Assembly (NCBI GenBank): GCA_964431685.1
Contig: CAYSLA010000022.1
Location: 1-30,586 of the forward strand
Direction: 5' to 3'
DNA: 30,586 nucleotides
From: CAYSLA01 sp964431685
GTDB lineage: Bacteria; Armatimonadota; UBA5829
Both the position numbers and the translations under genes were made by a program. The notes beneath the pieces were generated by a model. It had not been told where the DNA came from. It made no database searches and was given only the letters and a program-made list of their open reading frames with translations. Of the stretch, positions 14,234 through 22,738 are shown one piece after another (the stretch's first letter is position 1; every line of letters starts with the position of its first letter).

Positions 14234-14863
14234 ATGAACACGGAATTGCTTACCTGTCGCCGGATGACGGTGGGATTGGTCTATCCTGTATATCCCCTTC
14301 AGCCAACTCAGGTGAACAGGCTATATGCGGACATTACCGAGCGCTATCCATTCCAGTCGCTGCAGCATTTGCCCGACGGAGCCAGAATGGCGAATCCAAA
14401 TGGCGATTTCTTCGTGCAGACCACGCGCATGCAGGTTAACGGCGACGTCGACTACTTCCACTCTTTCAAAGAGCGCGCCGCCGATCTGTTTAGACTGAGC
14501 CAGGAAAGGCTCCAGATACCTGAGTTCTCCACTTTTGGAGTCAAACTGACCGCGTTTCTGCCGGTTCCCAGCGGCTCCACCGCGTCTGCGGTACTGGAAA
14601 AGAGCATGGTTGCGTCCGGAGCCGACCTGGACTTGCTCGGCACGGGTCGAAAAGGCGTGGGGTTCAGGTTCGTGTTGCACAGGGACGGCATCCACGAGGT
14701 CAAGATCGAACCGTTCTTCTCCGACCTGTCCCAGATATACGTTGAGGTAGACGTGCAGCACCCCAACCCGTTCAAGAACCTGGACGACATCGAGCCCAGA
14801 ATGGAAGCCGTATACAACTATCTGTTTGGCGAGATACGGGACTTCCTGGACGCATTGAGCTAG
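14234..14863 (+). CDS. Hypothetical protein, first gene of the folC operon
   Basis: The 209-residue soluble protein starts at an ATG with GAGGAG five bases upstream. I do not recognise the family. It has no signal peptide, membrane segment or Cys motif. It contains an alternating helix/strand pattern with a conserved-looking core (FFVQTTRMQVNGDVDYF, FGVKLTAFLPVPSG) and an acidic C-terminal helix (MEAVYNYLFGEIRDFLDAL). The segment VEVDVQHPNPFKNLDDI is near the end. The general look recalls sporadic families of soluble proteins that pair with other factors, but I cannot name one. The gene is 20 bases upstream of a BioD-like/DRTGG protein and two genes upstream of folC in the same direction, so it probably belongs to the same transcript. 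Confidence 0.7.
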   Translation: MNTELLTCRRMTVGLVYPVYPLQPTQVNRLYADITERYPFQSLQHLPDGARMANPNGDFFVQTTRMQVNGDVDYFHSFKERAADLFRLSQERLQIPEFSTFGVKLTAFLPVPSGSTASAVLEKSMVASGADLDLLGTGRKGVGFRFVLHRDGIHEVKIEPFFSDLSQIYVEVDVQHPNPFKNLDDIEPRMEAVYNYLFGEIRDFLDALS

Positions 14864-14883
14864 GCAGAGCGAGGAGTGCACGC

Positions 14884-15978
14884 ATGAAGGTCTATATCGG
14901 CGCGACCAGACAGAACGATGGCAAGACAATCACATGCCTGGGTTTCATCTCGGCCCTCAACAAGCGTCTGGAGCGAGTTGGCTACATCAAACCAGTCGGC
15001 CAGCGCTATGTCGAGGTCGATTGCCACAAGATTGATGAGGACGCTCTGCTGGTCAAAGAGGTCTACAAAGTCGGGGGCGATCTCAAGGATATGTCACCCG
15101 TGGCCATACCCCGCCATTTCACTGAGAACTACATAGACAACCCGGATCGCCAGGTGCTGATCAGCGCGATCTCTGACTCATTCGGCAGGCTGTGCTCCGC
15201 AAATGATGTGGTGGTGGTCGAAGGCACTGGACATGCGGGAGTTGGGTCGGTCTTTGACATGTCCAACGGTGATGTGGCCTCGCTCCTGGGCTGCAAAGCC
15301 GTGATAGTGTCCTCGGGCGGTATAGGCAGGCCAATTGACGAGATCATGCTTAACAAGGCCATGTTTGACGCTTCCGGTGTGGAAATCCTCGGAGTCATCG
15401 TAAACAAGGTCGAGGAAGAGAAATACGACAAGGTTAAGGACTACGTGATACGCGGGCTGGCACGGAAAGGTCTTGATGTGCTGGGCGTGATGCCCTACAG
15501 GCCAAGCTTGTCACACCCCACAGTCGGCCAGTTGCTGGACGATATCGAGGGAGAAGTACTGGCCGGTGAAGAAGGATTGAACCATCCAGTCTCTCGGATG
15601 GTCATTGGAGCCATGCCGCCGCATCAGGCACTGCAGTATATGGTCGAGGGATGCTTGATGATCACGCCGGGCACCCGGGACGACCTGATACTGGCTGCGC
15701 TCAGTTCATGCGTGCTGCTACCGAAAGTCCGGCCGTGTGTGGCAGGCCTCATTCTTACAGGCGGCACCTCGCCGCAGCCGGCAGTAATGGACATGGTCAA
15801 ACAGACCAGTATGCCGGTCATCCTGGTGCAGGACGATACTTTCAGCGTTGCCAGCAAGATCGCGAAGCTCATTGTGAAGATCAGACCTGGCGACACGGAG
15901 AAGATACGCCTGACCGAAGAGATGGTTGAGGAGTACGTGGACGTTGACAAAATCATGGAGGGCATAGCGGAGGGCTGA
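14884..15978 (+). CDS. BioD-like P-loop protein with DRTGG domain (phosphotransacetylase N-terminal type)
   Basis: The 364-residue protein matches the N-terminal half of long phosphotransacetylases but without the acetyltransferase part. Residues 1-200 are a BioD/CobQ-type P-loop domain with the loose nucleotide loop GATRQNDGKT (6-15), then VVVVEGTGHAGVGS and AVIVSSGGIGRPIDE, with NKVEEEKYDKV as base-recognition-like segment. Residues about 205-330 resemble a DRTGG domain, including the glycine run VAGLILTGGTSPQP, and are often seen in signalling and regulatory proteins. The ligand is probably a nucleotide, but the reaction is unknown. The ATG has GAGGAG seven bases upstream. folC starts nine bases after the stop, so translation is likely coupled. 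Confidence 0.8.
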   Translation: MKVYIGATRQNDGKTITCLGFISALNKRLERVGYIKPVGQRYVEVDCHKIDEDALLVKEVYKVGGDLKDMSPVAIPRHFTENYIDNPDRQVLISAISDSFGRLCSANDVVVVEGTGHAGVGSVFDMSNGDVASLLGCKAVIVSSGGIGRPIDEIMLNKAMFDASGVEILGVIVNKVEEEKYDKVKDYVIRGLARKGLDVLGVMPYRPSLSHPTVGQLLDDIEGEVLAGEEGLNHPVSRMVIGAMPPHQALQYMVEGCLMITPGTRDDLILAALSSCVLLPKVRPCVAGLILTGGTSPQPAVMDMVKQTSMPVILVQDDTFSVASKIAKLIVKIRPGDTEKIRLTEEMVEEYVDVDKIMEGIAEG

Positions 15979-15987
15979 GGAGTCGGT

Positions 15988-17319
15988 TTGACGGAGCTAA
16001 TGACTTACGATGAGGCCCTTGACTATCTCGGGGGCCTCACGAAATTCGGAATAAGGTTTGGCTTGGAGCGGATTACTGCGCTAACGCGGCACTTCGGTAA
16101 TCCGCAGGATCGACTGCGTGTGATCCACGTTGGCGGCACCAACGGCAAAGGTTCCACTTGCACTTTTATTTCATCGATACTGAGAGCCGCCGACTATCGT
16201 GTGGGGCTGTATCTCTCGCCGTATGTGAACGACCTTCGTGAGCGGATACAGGTGGACGGGCAGATGATCTCCCGTGAAGCATTTGCTGGTATCATCAGCG
16301 AGATCAGGCCCGTGGCTGACGAAATATCTCGCTCGGAGATGGGGCCGGTAACGGAGTTTGAAGTCAAGACACTGGCCGCGCTGCTGCATTTCTCTCGTCA
16401 GCAGGTGGACTTCGCTGTCCTCGAGGTCGGGATGGGTGGGCGGTTCGACGCCACAAACATCGTCCATCCACTGGTTGCGGTGATCACCAATATCGGTCTG
16501 GATCATACTGAACGACTGGGCAGAACTCACAAGAAAATCGCTTTTGAGAAGGCCGGAATCGTAAAGACCGGGTCCGTCCTCGTCACGGCAGTTGACCACC
16601 CCGGTGCCTGGAAAGTCATTCTTGACAGAGCGCACGAGGAGGGCTGTGAGGTTTGGCGTCTAGTCGATTCTGGCGTGCAGCCTCCAGCAGGCCCCTCTGC
16701 TGACGTTCACCTCCGGTTTTCGTCAATTAGCGGCGAGTTTGTTCTTGGCGTGCAGGATCGCACATTTGGACCGTTCCGCCCGGGGTTGAGGGGAGCGTTT
16801 CAGCACAAGAACGCCGCTCTGGCGTTGGCGGCGATTGAGGCCCTGGCGCGGTATGAGGTTCGGATTCCTGCTAGAGCAATCTCCGAAGGCATCGAATCTG
16901 CGAGGATACCGGGTAGGCTGGAGGTGCTTGCCGAGCGCCCGTTGCTGGTGATAGACGGCGCTCACAATGCCGAAGCGGCGGCTGTGCTGGCCGAGGCGGT
17001 TCCGGCGTCGTTTGAATACGAGAATCTGATACTGGTGATCGGAATGTTGGCCAGTCACAGTGCTCAGGGTGTCTTGAATTCACTCGCCCCGCTGGCGTCA
17101 AAGATCATTGCTACCCAGCCGCCGTGGATGAAAGCGACACCAGCCGAGGAAATGGCGGAAGCCGCGGCGGAGTACTGTGGCGACGTGGAGACAGCGCCCA
17201 CGGTTCCGGCCGCTGTCGAGAGAGCGCTTGCCTGTGCCGGGCAGCGCGATCTCGTGCTGGTCACCGGCTCGTTCTATACCATAGGGGCAGTTCCCAGGAC
17301 AATACTCAGGGGTCAGTAG
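15988..17319 (+). CDS. folC: Bifunctional folylpolyglutamate synthase / dihydrofolate synthase
   Basis: The 443-residue Mur-ligase-family protein adds glutamate to folates and makes dihydrofolate from dihydropteroate. Clear motifs are FGIRFGLERITALTRHFGNP, the ATP loop HVGGTNGKGSTCTF (47-60), the LSPYVNDLRERIQ folate segment, EVGMGGRFDATN (about 148), and VIDGAHNAEAAAVLAEAV in the C-terminal domain. I take the TTG at 15988 as start because GAGGAG ends five bases before it; the ATG at 16000 gives a family-like beginning but has only a GGAG three bases away. It is the last gene of a three-gene operon, and the R1 repeat pair follows its stop. Other folate genes are not in the window. Confidence 0.92.
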   Translation: MTELMTYDEALDYLGGLTKFGIRFGLERITALTRHFGNPQDRLRVIHVGGTNGKGSTCTFISSILRAADYRVGLYLSPYVNDLRERIQVDGQMISREAFAGIISEIRPVADEISRSEMGPVTEFEVKTLAALLHFSRQQVDFAVLEVGMGGRFDATNIVHPLVAVITNIGLDHTERLGRTHKKIAFEKAGIVKTGSVLVTAVDHPGAWKVILDRAHEEGCEVWRLVDSGVQPPAGPSADVHLRFSSISGEFVLGVQDRTFGPFRPGLRGAFQHKNAALALAAIEALARYEVRIPARAISEGIESARIPGRLEVLAERPLLVIDGAHNAEAAAVLAEAVPASFEYENLILVIGMLASHSAQGVLNSLAPLASKIIATQPPWMKATPAEEMAEAAAEYCGDVETAPTVPAAVERALACAGQRDLVLVTGSFYTIGAVPRTILRGQ

Positions 17320-17332
17320 CCTATAGTCAGAC

Positions 17333-17399
17333 TATGCTTCGCGGAGTTTGTCTCGAAGCCGGTTGAGCTAGCCTTCGGGGCATGCGCCCGCGAAGCATT
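17333..17399. repeat. R1 hairpin repeats, two copies in opposite orientation
   Basis: The + copy is at 17333-17360 (TATGCTTCGCGG to CGAAGCC). The - copy is at 17372-17399, reading AATGCTTCGCGGG on the minus strand. Their inverted arrangement lets them pair with each other into one long hairpin between folC and the zinc-ribbon gene, where they could act as a terminator. The same repeat occurs twice in direct orientation at 2301-2370. Confidence 0.8.
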
Positions 17400-17449
17400 C
17401 ACCTGGTACAGCAGTCCCGTACTATGACTTGTGCAAGGAGACAGCCGAC

Positions 17450-17782
17450 ATGCCTTTGTTTGAATACCGGTGTGGGGAGTGTGCCCGCAAGTTCGCCAAA
17501 CTCGTCGGTATGACGGCGGACTCGTCAACCGTCGCGTGCCCGAAATGCGGCAGCGAGAACGTTACCAAACTCATATCTCGCTTCACCCGTGGAAAGGGCG
17601 AGGATGCGCTCATCGATTCGCTTGACGACGAGGCATTCATGGCTGGTGACGACCCCAAACGCATGTCTCGTCTGATGCGCGATATCGGCAGTGAACTCGC
17701 CGACGACGGCGACGACTTTGAGGAAGCCCTGGACGAAGCCGAACGCGAGATATACGATGGCCCCGGCGATACCGAAGAGTGA
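17450..17782 (+). CDS. FmdB-type putative regulatory protein with zinc ribbon
   Basis: The ATG at 17450 has AAGGAG nine bases upstream and opens with MPLFEYRCGECARKF, the hallmark of the FmdB family. Two CxxC pairs (C8/C11 and C30/C33) form a small zinc ribbon. The remaining 70 residues are strongly acidic and probably disordered. The family was named from a putative formamide/amide gene regulator, but the role of most members is not known. The length, 110 residues, is in the normal range. It is a single gene between the R1 repeats and the convergent DUF2993 gene, with a small stem-loop (CAACCA/TGGTTG around 17824-17838) in the 61-base space. Confidence 0.85.
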   Translation: MPLFEYRCGECARKFAKLVGMTADSSTVACPKCGSENVTKLISRFTRGKGEDALIDSLDDEAFMAGDDPKRMSRLMRDIGSELADDGDDFEEALDEAEREIYDGPGDTEE

Positions 17783-17843
17783 ACGGATTGTCGCGCAGGC
17801 ATGGGGCCTGTTCCGCTTGCACTCAACCACCGTGGTTGCCGGT

Positions 17844-18563
17844 TTAGGGGCCAGCTCTCAGCCTGCCCATCAAATGGGCGTCTCCCGACAGTGTTACCAG
17901 CCCCGGTTGCACAACAACCGACTTGAGTGTGGTGTCGAACCCGAAGTCAGCGGTGTTGAGTATGGGGTTTATCTGCTGCTCAAAGTATTGCCTCAACGGG
18001 CTGGGCGCGGGCAGACCGGCGGTGGTGGCTTTCGATATTCTGGCGTTGACAAACCGTCCTTCGCCGATTTCCAGCACCGCCTGAGCCCTAAGGTTGGGGC
18101 GCAGCCCGGCGAATAATGGGCGGGCGCTGAAATCGCAGTAACCGTCCATCAATCGGATCTTCATCTCTTCTATTTCCGGGTAAAGGCCTGTCAGGTAGTT
18201 GTTGAGGTTGGTCTCAAGCAGAGTCGCGTCAAACTCGGCATTGTCGATATTCCTCACGGAAGATGTCTTGGCGTCGAAATCGACTCCCTGAAGCCGGACA
18301 TCCAGCCTGTCGACGACTATGTTTCTAGGCAGAGAGACTCTATCTCCGTGGATGTTAATTGCCCTCAGGTGCCTGCGCATCAGTTGTCCCGTGCTGGCCT
18401 CCACCTCCACCCGGTATGACTGCGCCGGTCCTATCAGGCTCGGCAGGAGCTCCGCCACCGATTTCTCAACTTTGTCCCTGGCATAGTTGCCGGCAACATG
18501 GTATCCTATGGCTATTGCTGCCACCAGAACAAGAACAACAACCGTCCCTGAAGATTTGCCCAT
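17844..18563 (-). CDS. DUF2993 (LmeA-like) envelope protein
   Basis: The start is the ATG at 18563 with GAGGG six bases upstream, giving 239 residues. Residues 1-26 are a hydrophobic anchor or signal peptide. The rest is a beta-rich LmeA-like domain: SYRVEVEASTGQLMRRH, RNIVVDRLDVRLQGVDFD, DATLLETNLNNYLTGLYP and VVVQPGLVTLSGDAHLMG, the last resembling the family's closing strand. Such proteins sit on the outer side of the membrane and in actinobacteria act in lipid or glycolipid envelope maturation. In this lineage the role is unknown. The gene is divergent from mreB, 145 bases away, so both may be shape or envelope genes with a shared control region. Confidence 0.75.
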   Translation of the reverse strand: MGKSSGTVVVLVLVAAIAIGYHVAGNYARDKVEKSVAELLPSLIGPAQSYRVEVEASTGQLMRRHLRAINIHGDRVSLPRNIVVDRLDVRLQGVDFDAKTSSVRNIDNAEFDATLLETNLNNYLTGLYPEIEEMKIRLMDGYCDFSARPLFAGLRPNLRAQAVLEIGEGRFVNARISKATTAGLPAPSPLRQYFEQQINPILNTADFGFDTTLKSVVVQPGLVTLSGDAHLMGRLRAGP

Positions 18564-18593
18564 TCGTTTCCCTCTTATCGCGTTTGTCCTCAC

Positions 18594-18622
18594 TCGAAAA
18601 GAATTCGCTTTTATGGTATTAT
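18594..18622 (+). promoter_or_regulatory. Probable promoter of the mreBCD operon
   Basis: TCGAAA (18594-18599), 17-base spacer, TATTAT (18617-18622), with TGG just before the -10 box giving an extended -10. It lies about 87 bases upstream of the mreB start. Confidence 0.5.
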
Positions 18623-18708
18623 ACATGCCAGCAACCCGACAGTCCAGCGTTTGCCCGACATCTGTGCGCTGTTGGGGATGGAAGGTGGTTAGCCTCAAGC
18701 AAATGGGA

Positions 18709-19773
18709 ATGATATCTAGGTTCTTCGGCCGGTTTTCAAGGGCGATTGGCATTGACCTTGGGACAGCTAATACGCTGGTGCACGTTCGCGGCAAGGGTAT
18801 TCTGCTTCGCGAACCCAGTGTGATCGCTCTGGACAGCGAGTCGCGCAAGGTGCTCGCGGTTGGCGAAGAGGCGAAGCGCATGCTTGGGCGAACTCCGGGC
18901 AACATCATTGCCATTCGCCCGCTTAAAGACGGAGTCATCGCCGACTTCGACCAGACCGAGGAGATGCTCCGCGGGTTCATTCGCAAGGTCTACCGGCACA
19001 ATGGGCTGATCCATCCGGCTGTCTGCGTGGGTATTCCCTCGGGAGTCACAGAAGTTGAATGGCGCGCGGTCAAGGATGCGTCGCTGAAGGCCGGAGCCTC
19101 TGAAGCGTTTACACTCGAGGAGCCTTTTGCCGCGGCCATTGGGGCCGGTCTGCCAGTCAGCGAGCCAACCGGCAGCATGATCGTGGATATAGGCGGCGGC
19201 ACCAGCGAAGTGGCCGTCATATCCCTGGGCGGAATTGTGACCAGTCGTTCTATCCGAGTGGCTGGCGATGAGATAGACGAGGCGATCGTCCTCTACGTCC
19301 GAAAGAACTTCAACCTGCTGATTGGAGATCGCACTGCTGAAGAAGTAAAGATATGTATAGGTTCAGCATATAAACTTGAGCAAGAGCTCACCATGGAAGT
19401 GCGTGGACGAGACCTGATAAGCGGCTTGCCAAGAGCGGCCACTGTCACCAGTGAGGACATCCGCGAAGCCATAAGAGACCCCGTTATGCAGATAGTGGAG
19501 GCCGTCAGGCAGACCCTGGAACTCACTCCGCCGGAGCTTTCCGCCGACATAATGGAGCGCGGCATCGTGCTGGCGGGCGGCGGCGGACTACTGCGTAACC
19601 TCGACCTGTTGATGAATGCGGAGACGGCTATGCCGGTACACATCGCGCCGGATCCGCTTAGCTGCGTTGTGTTGGGGACGGCCAAGGCCCTGGAGGAGTC
19701 GGAGAGCAATCCTGCTCTGCGCAAGATTCTCACGGGGGCGTCGGTTCGCAGATATACCCAGGAAGTCACTTAG
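18709..19773 (+). CDS. mreB: Rod shape-determining protein MreB
   Basis: The bacterial actin homologue assembles on the inner membrane and steers cell-wall synthesis. The protein opens MISRFFGRFSRAIGIDLGTANTLV. The N-terminal amphipathic helix is followed by the phosphate-1 motif GIDLGTANT, and later DIGGGTSEVAVI (phosphate-2) and ERGIVLAGGGGLLRNLD (adenosine site), all as in MreB. I chose the ATG at 18709 because it gives the family-typical 354 residues; ATG at 18703 and a GTG at 18685 (with GGAAG upstream) are possible alternatives. Neither ATG has a strong ribosome site. It leads the mre operon; the 169 bases to mreC contain a short hairpin (GTTTCGG/CCCGAAAC) but no gene. Confidence 0.92.
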   Translation: MISRFFGRFSRAIGIDLGTANTLVHVRGKGILLREPSVIALDSESRKVLAVGEEAKRMLGRTPGNIIAIRPLKDGVIADFDQTEEMLRGFIRKVYRHNGLIHPAVCVGIPSGVTEVEWRAVKDASLKAGASEAFTLEEPFAAAIGAGLPVSEPTGSMIVDIGGGTSEVAVISLGGIVTSRSIRVAGDEIDEAIVLYVRKNFNLLIGDRTAEEVKICIGSAYKLEQELTMEVRGRDLISGLPRAATVTSEDIREAIRDPVMQIVEAVRQTLELTPPELSADIMERGIVLAGGGGLLRNLDLLMNAETAMPVHIAPDPLSCVVLGTAKALEESESNPALRKILTGASVRRYTQEVT

Positions 19774-19942
19774 GTCGGGAGTCGGAACTGGCAGACCAGG
19801 GGTCACGAGCCGGATCCAGGGTTGTTCACGTTTCGGTACAGGGGCGTCCCGAAACAACCACGGGTCTTCTTCCAGAGCTCTGCAGCACGAGTTCGGATAA
19901 TCAGGATTCCCCTTTCTGCATTCTGTCTCTTGAGTAGTTACC

Positions 19943-20776
19943 ATGAATAACCTCATCCGCGACAAGACAGTCATCACTGTGGTCGGGCTGCTGCTGCTCG
20001 GAGTCGTCCTCGGAAGACTCCACAGCAGAGCGCGCGTCGCCGACGCCGGCTTCGCGCTGGTGAGTTTCGTGCAGACTATCACCATGCCGCTGCAGAAGGT
20101 CTCCATTGGCGTTGTGTCACTGACTTCGCAGGGCGTCAGGGCAGCGCGCCCTCGCGCGGCCATACTGCGTGAGAACTCCGATCTGCGCAAGAAAGTGCGT
20201 CAGCTCACGATGGAGAACGAGCGTCTCAAAGCCGCCGCCGAAGAGAACCGCCAACTCAGTCTAATGCTTGGATTCAGAGAGAGGACGGGCATGCGTATGA
20301 TTGCTGCCCAGGTGATCTCTCGCAGCCAGAGCAACTGGTTCGATACCGCGGTGTTGGATCGAGGCCGAAATGCCGGAGTGGCCTCAGGTTCCGCGGTTGT
20401 CAACCATCTTGGTCTGATTGGCCAGGTTGTCGAGGTCGGGCCGTATACGTGCCAGATTGTTGCTTTGACAGACGCCAGCAGTTCGGTGGGTGCGATGGTC
20501 CAAAGATCACGGGCCGCCGGGATCATCCAGGGACAGGGCAGCGACGAACTCATTCTGGCCTATCTCTCCAAGGACGCCGACGTCAATGTGTCGGACGTGG
20601 TGGTCACCTCGGGTATGGGCAAGGTTATACCCAAAGGTTTCGTTATTGGCCGCGTGAAGAGAGTGGTGCGTGACAATGTCGCCGGAACCGCCACGGCAGT
20701 CGTCAGGCCGAGCGTCAAGTTTGAGGAAATAGAGTATCTTTTTGTTGTTCCGCGGGGCGGCGGTGACGGCAGATGA
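19943..20776 (+). CDS. mreC: Rod shape-determining protein MreC
   Basis: MreC is the periplasmic partner of MreB, linking it to the wall-synthesis machinery. The 277-residue protein has one N-terminal membrane anchor (VITVVGLLLLGVVLG, 9-23), then a coiled coil (ENSDLRKKVRQLTMENERL, about 77-95) for dimerisation. The two beta-barrel domains contain the usual FDTAVLDRGRNAGV, GLIGQVVEVG and VVVTSGMGKVIPKGFVIGRV segments. The ATG has only a weak ribosome site. The stop overlaps the mreD start by four bases (ATGA), so the two are translationally coupled. Confidence 0.93.
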   Translation: MNNLIRDKTVITVVGLLLLGVVLGRLHSRARVADAGFALVSFVQTITMPLQKVSIGVVSLTSQGVRAARPRAAILRENSDLRKKVRQLTMENERLKAAAEENRQLSLMLGFRERTGMRMIAAQVISRSQSNWFDTAVLDRGRNAGVASGSAVVNHLGLIGQVVEVGPYTCQIVALTDASSSVGAMVQRSRAAGIIQGQGSDELILAYLSKDADVNVSDVVVTSGMGKVIPKGFVIGRVKRVVRDNVAGTATAVVRPSVKFEEIEYLFVVPRGGGDGR

Positions 20777-21273
20777 CCCAGTACATATTTCCACTACTGG
20801 CTCTGATAGCCGCCGGTGCCGTGCAGGGCGCCATACCTCCGGCACTGACGATACTCGGAGCAAGACCTGACATTATCCTGGTCGTGCTGATCGTGTATTC
20901 CCTGCAGTTCGAACCCGCGGTGGGGGCAGTGCTGGGCTTTGCGGCTGGTGTTCTGCACGGCTCGTTGGTAGGTATGTCGATCACCGGTTTTGTCGTTACG
21001 CGCACGCTCACCGGCTTCGTTGCAGGATTGGTTACCACGCGGGTATTTAGCGATCACCCGATGGTTCCGGCTCTGGCGGTCGCGTGGCTCACTGCGTTTT
21101 GTGAGATAATCTTTCTTTTGGCGAATCCGCCGCCGGCGGTCTTTGTTGCGCTCAGAACTCTACTTGGAGAATGCATCTACAACGTCATTCTCTCCCTGGT
21201 CATTCACTGGTTCATGCGGAACGCCAGGACCAAACAAAGGATTAAGCTGGCAGACGCTAGAGCCAAGTTCTAG
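20773..21273 (+). CDS. mreD: Rod shape-determining protein MreD
   Basis: The 166-residue, multi-spanning inner-membrane protein fits MreD: several hydrophobic helices, ARPDIILVVLIVYSLQF in the N-terminal half and a basic, cytoplasmic end (RNARTKQRIKLADARAKF). MreD supports the MreB/MreC elongation complex; its exact action is unsettled. It begins inside the mreC stop (ATGA) and ends 9 bases before the next gene. The pbp2 and rodA genes that often follow are absent; a DedA gene follows instead. Confidence 0.9.
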   Translation: MTQYIFPLLALIAAGAVQGAIPPALTILGARPDIILVVLIVYSLQFEPAVGAVLGFAAGVLHGSLVGMSITGFVVTRTLTGFVAGLVTTRVFSDHPMVPALAVAWLTAFCEIIFLLANPPPAVFVALRTLLGECIYNVILSLVIHWFMRNARTKQRIKLADARAKF

Positions 21274-21282
21274 GAGACATTC

Positions 21283-21933
21283 GTGCACCAAATAATCGTT
21301 GTGGTCACCAATTGGGTGACCAGCACTATCGATGCTACAGGCTACTGGGGTGTCGTCACAATGATGGGTATAGAAAGCGCCTGCATTCCGCTGCCTAGTG
21401 AAATCATAATGCCCTATGGCGGGTTTATGGTACACAAGAACCCGGAGCAACTGAGTTTGTGGTGGATGGGGGTAGCCGGAGCTGGCGGATGCGTCTGGGG
21501 ATCTATTGTCGCGTACTATGTTGGCATGTTCGGCGGCAGGCCCCTGGTAGAACGCTACGGCAAGTACGTGCTCGTGCGAACTCGAGACCTGGACAGAGCC
21601 GACGCATGGTTCGCAAAGTATGGCGATGCGGCGATATTCTTCAGCAGGCTGATGCCCGTCGTCAGAACGTTCATCTCGTTCCCGGCCGGCGTTGCGAAGA
21701 TGCACTTCTGGAGATTTGTGATATACACATTTGTCGGATCGCTGCCCTGGTGTCTGGGACTCGCTTACGTCGGCAAAGTCCTTGGGCAGAACTGGAACAC
21801 CATTGGCAAGTACTTCCACGGCGCGGATGTGATCATTGTGGCGGGCTTCCTGGCGCTGGTGGGTCTCTACATCTATCACCACATCAAGAGTGAGCGAGAC
21901 TACCAGGCGGAGAAAGCGGCCGCGGGAGAGTAG
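21283..21933 (+). CDS. DedA-family membrane protein
   Basis: The GTG start at 21283 has AGGAGA just upstream. The 216-residue protein has the DedA (SNARE-associated/VTT) signatures ESACIPLPSEIIMPYGGF near the N-terminus, GSIVAYYVGMFGGRPLVERYG in the middle and FFSRLMPVVRTFISFPAGVAKM. The last block contains the conserved charged-helix Arg residues, with the downstream Gly-rich and Pro-containing segment. DedA proteins flip or transport lipid carriers such as undecaprenyl phosphate and phosphatidylethanolamine. This fits its place directly behind mreD, since undecaprenyl phosphate is the carrier of wall precursors. The stop is four bases before the next gene. Confidence 0.9.
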   Translation: MHQIIVVVTNWVTSTIDATGYWGVVTMMGIESACIPLPSEIIMPYGGFMVHKNPEQLSLWWMGVAGAGGCVWGSIVAYYVGMFGGRPLVERYGKYVLVRTRDLDRADAWFAKYGDAAIFFSRLMPVVRTFISFPAGVAKMHFWRFVIYTFVGSLPWCLGLAYVGKVLGQNWNTIGKYFHGADVIIVAGFLALVGLYIYHHIKSERDYQAEKAAAGE

Positions 21934-21937
21934 GGGA

Positions 21938-22738
21938 TTGACCAAGCCGCAGCCCCGGCCCACAAGGCCCGCAAGCCTCTCTGGCGCTCTGAAAGCTGGC
22001 TTCTCGGGGGCCTATGATAGTATTGGGTTTGTCATAGCGGTCAGTCTGATCTGTTTTGTTCTTCTGACCGCGTGTGCCCTGGCGGCAATACGCATTGTTC
22101 AGATGGATGACGCGTTCACGGTCCCGGTGACTGTCGCGGCCGTGGTGTTCTCGTCGTTGTCGAACTGGATGGCGCTGACAGGCGCGGTGTTCTACGCTAC
22201 GGCCAAGGCAAACCATCGAAGTGCCGACTCTGGCGACGCGGTGGACGCCATACGGAGCTACGCCGGGCTGGCACTGCGCTTGTACTGCCTGGATATGCTG
22301 ATCTTTGTTGTTCTGCTTGGCGACACATACTTCTTCGTGAGAACGGCTCTGGAGCACAACAGCTTGCTTTACGCAGCGGTAGGCATCGTGTTTGGATACC
22401 TTGCGCTGATGTGGTCAATGATGATGATGTATCACCTGCCGTTGATGGCTGCCTACCAGCGCCCGGCCTCGGAGATCAGAGTGCTGGCTGTCTGGAGGGA
22501 CTCCTTCGTGCTGCTGGGCGGCAGCCCGCGCTTTACAGTGGGCCTGTTCCTTGTTATAATCGCTCTTGCCTGTTTGTGCGCAGTGCCGATGTTGGTAGGA
22601 ACGGCACTCATCTTTCCCGGCACGGCGGCGTTTCTCGCGGTATTTGGCCTCCGCGAGCTCTTCATCCGCTTTGGAATAGTCCAGGATGATGCCCAGGAGG
22701 TGGAAGACAAGCCGTGGAAACTGCCGGACAAGCGGTAG
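21938..22738 (+). CDS. Multi-spanning membrane protein, DUF624-like
   Basis: The TTG at 21938, four bases after the DedA stop and behind a GGGAGAG/GGGGA purine stretch, gives 266 residues. The frame is open upstream but only over DedA. There are about six hydrophobic helices with a cytoplasmic-looking Pro-rich start (KPQPRPTRPAS) and a charged C-terminus. The layout (a first helix pair, a loop, SSLSNWMALTGAVFYA, then MWSMMMMYHLPLMAAYQRP) resembles DUF624/YesL-type membrane proteins of unknown function, but the match is only by general appearance. It is the last gene of the mre group; the tandem repeat follows directly. Confidence 0.65.
   Translation: MTKPQPRPTRPASLSGALKAGFSGAYDSIGFVIAVSLICFVLLTACALAAIRIVQMDDAFTVPVTVAAVVFSSLSNWMALTGAVFYATAKANHRSADSGDAVDAIRSYAGLALRLYCLDMLIFVVLLGDTYFFVRTALEHNSLLYAAVGIVFGYLALMWSMMMMYHLPLMAAYQRPASEIRVLAVWRDSFVLLGGSPRFTVGLFLVIIALACLCAVPMLVGTALIFPGTAAFLAVFGLRELFIRFGIVQDDAQEVEDKPWKLPDKR

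Noticed and set aside
18487..18708. Longer mreB start 74 codons upstream.
   Set aside because: The extra part overlaps the divergent DUF2993 gene and the promoter, lacks MreB similarity and makes the protein far too long.
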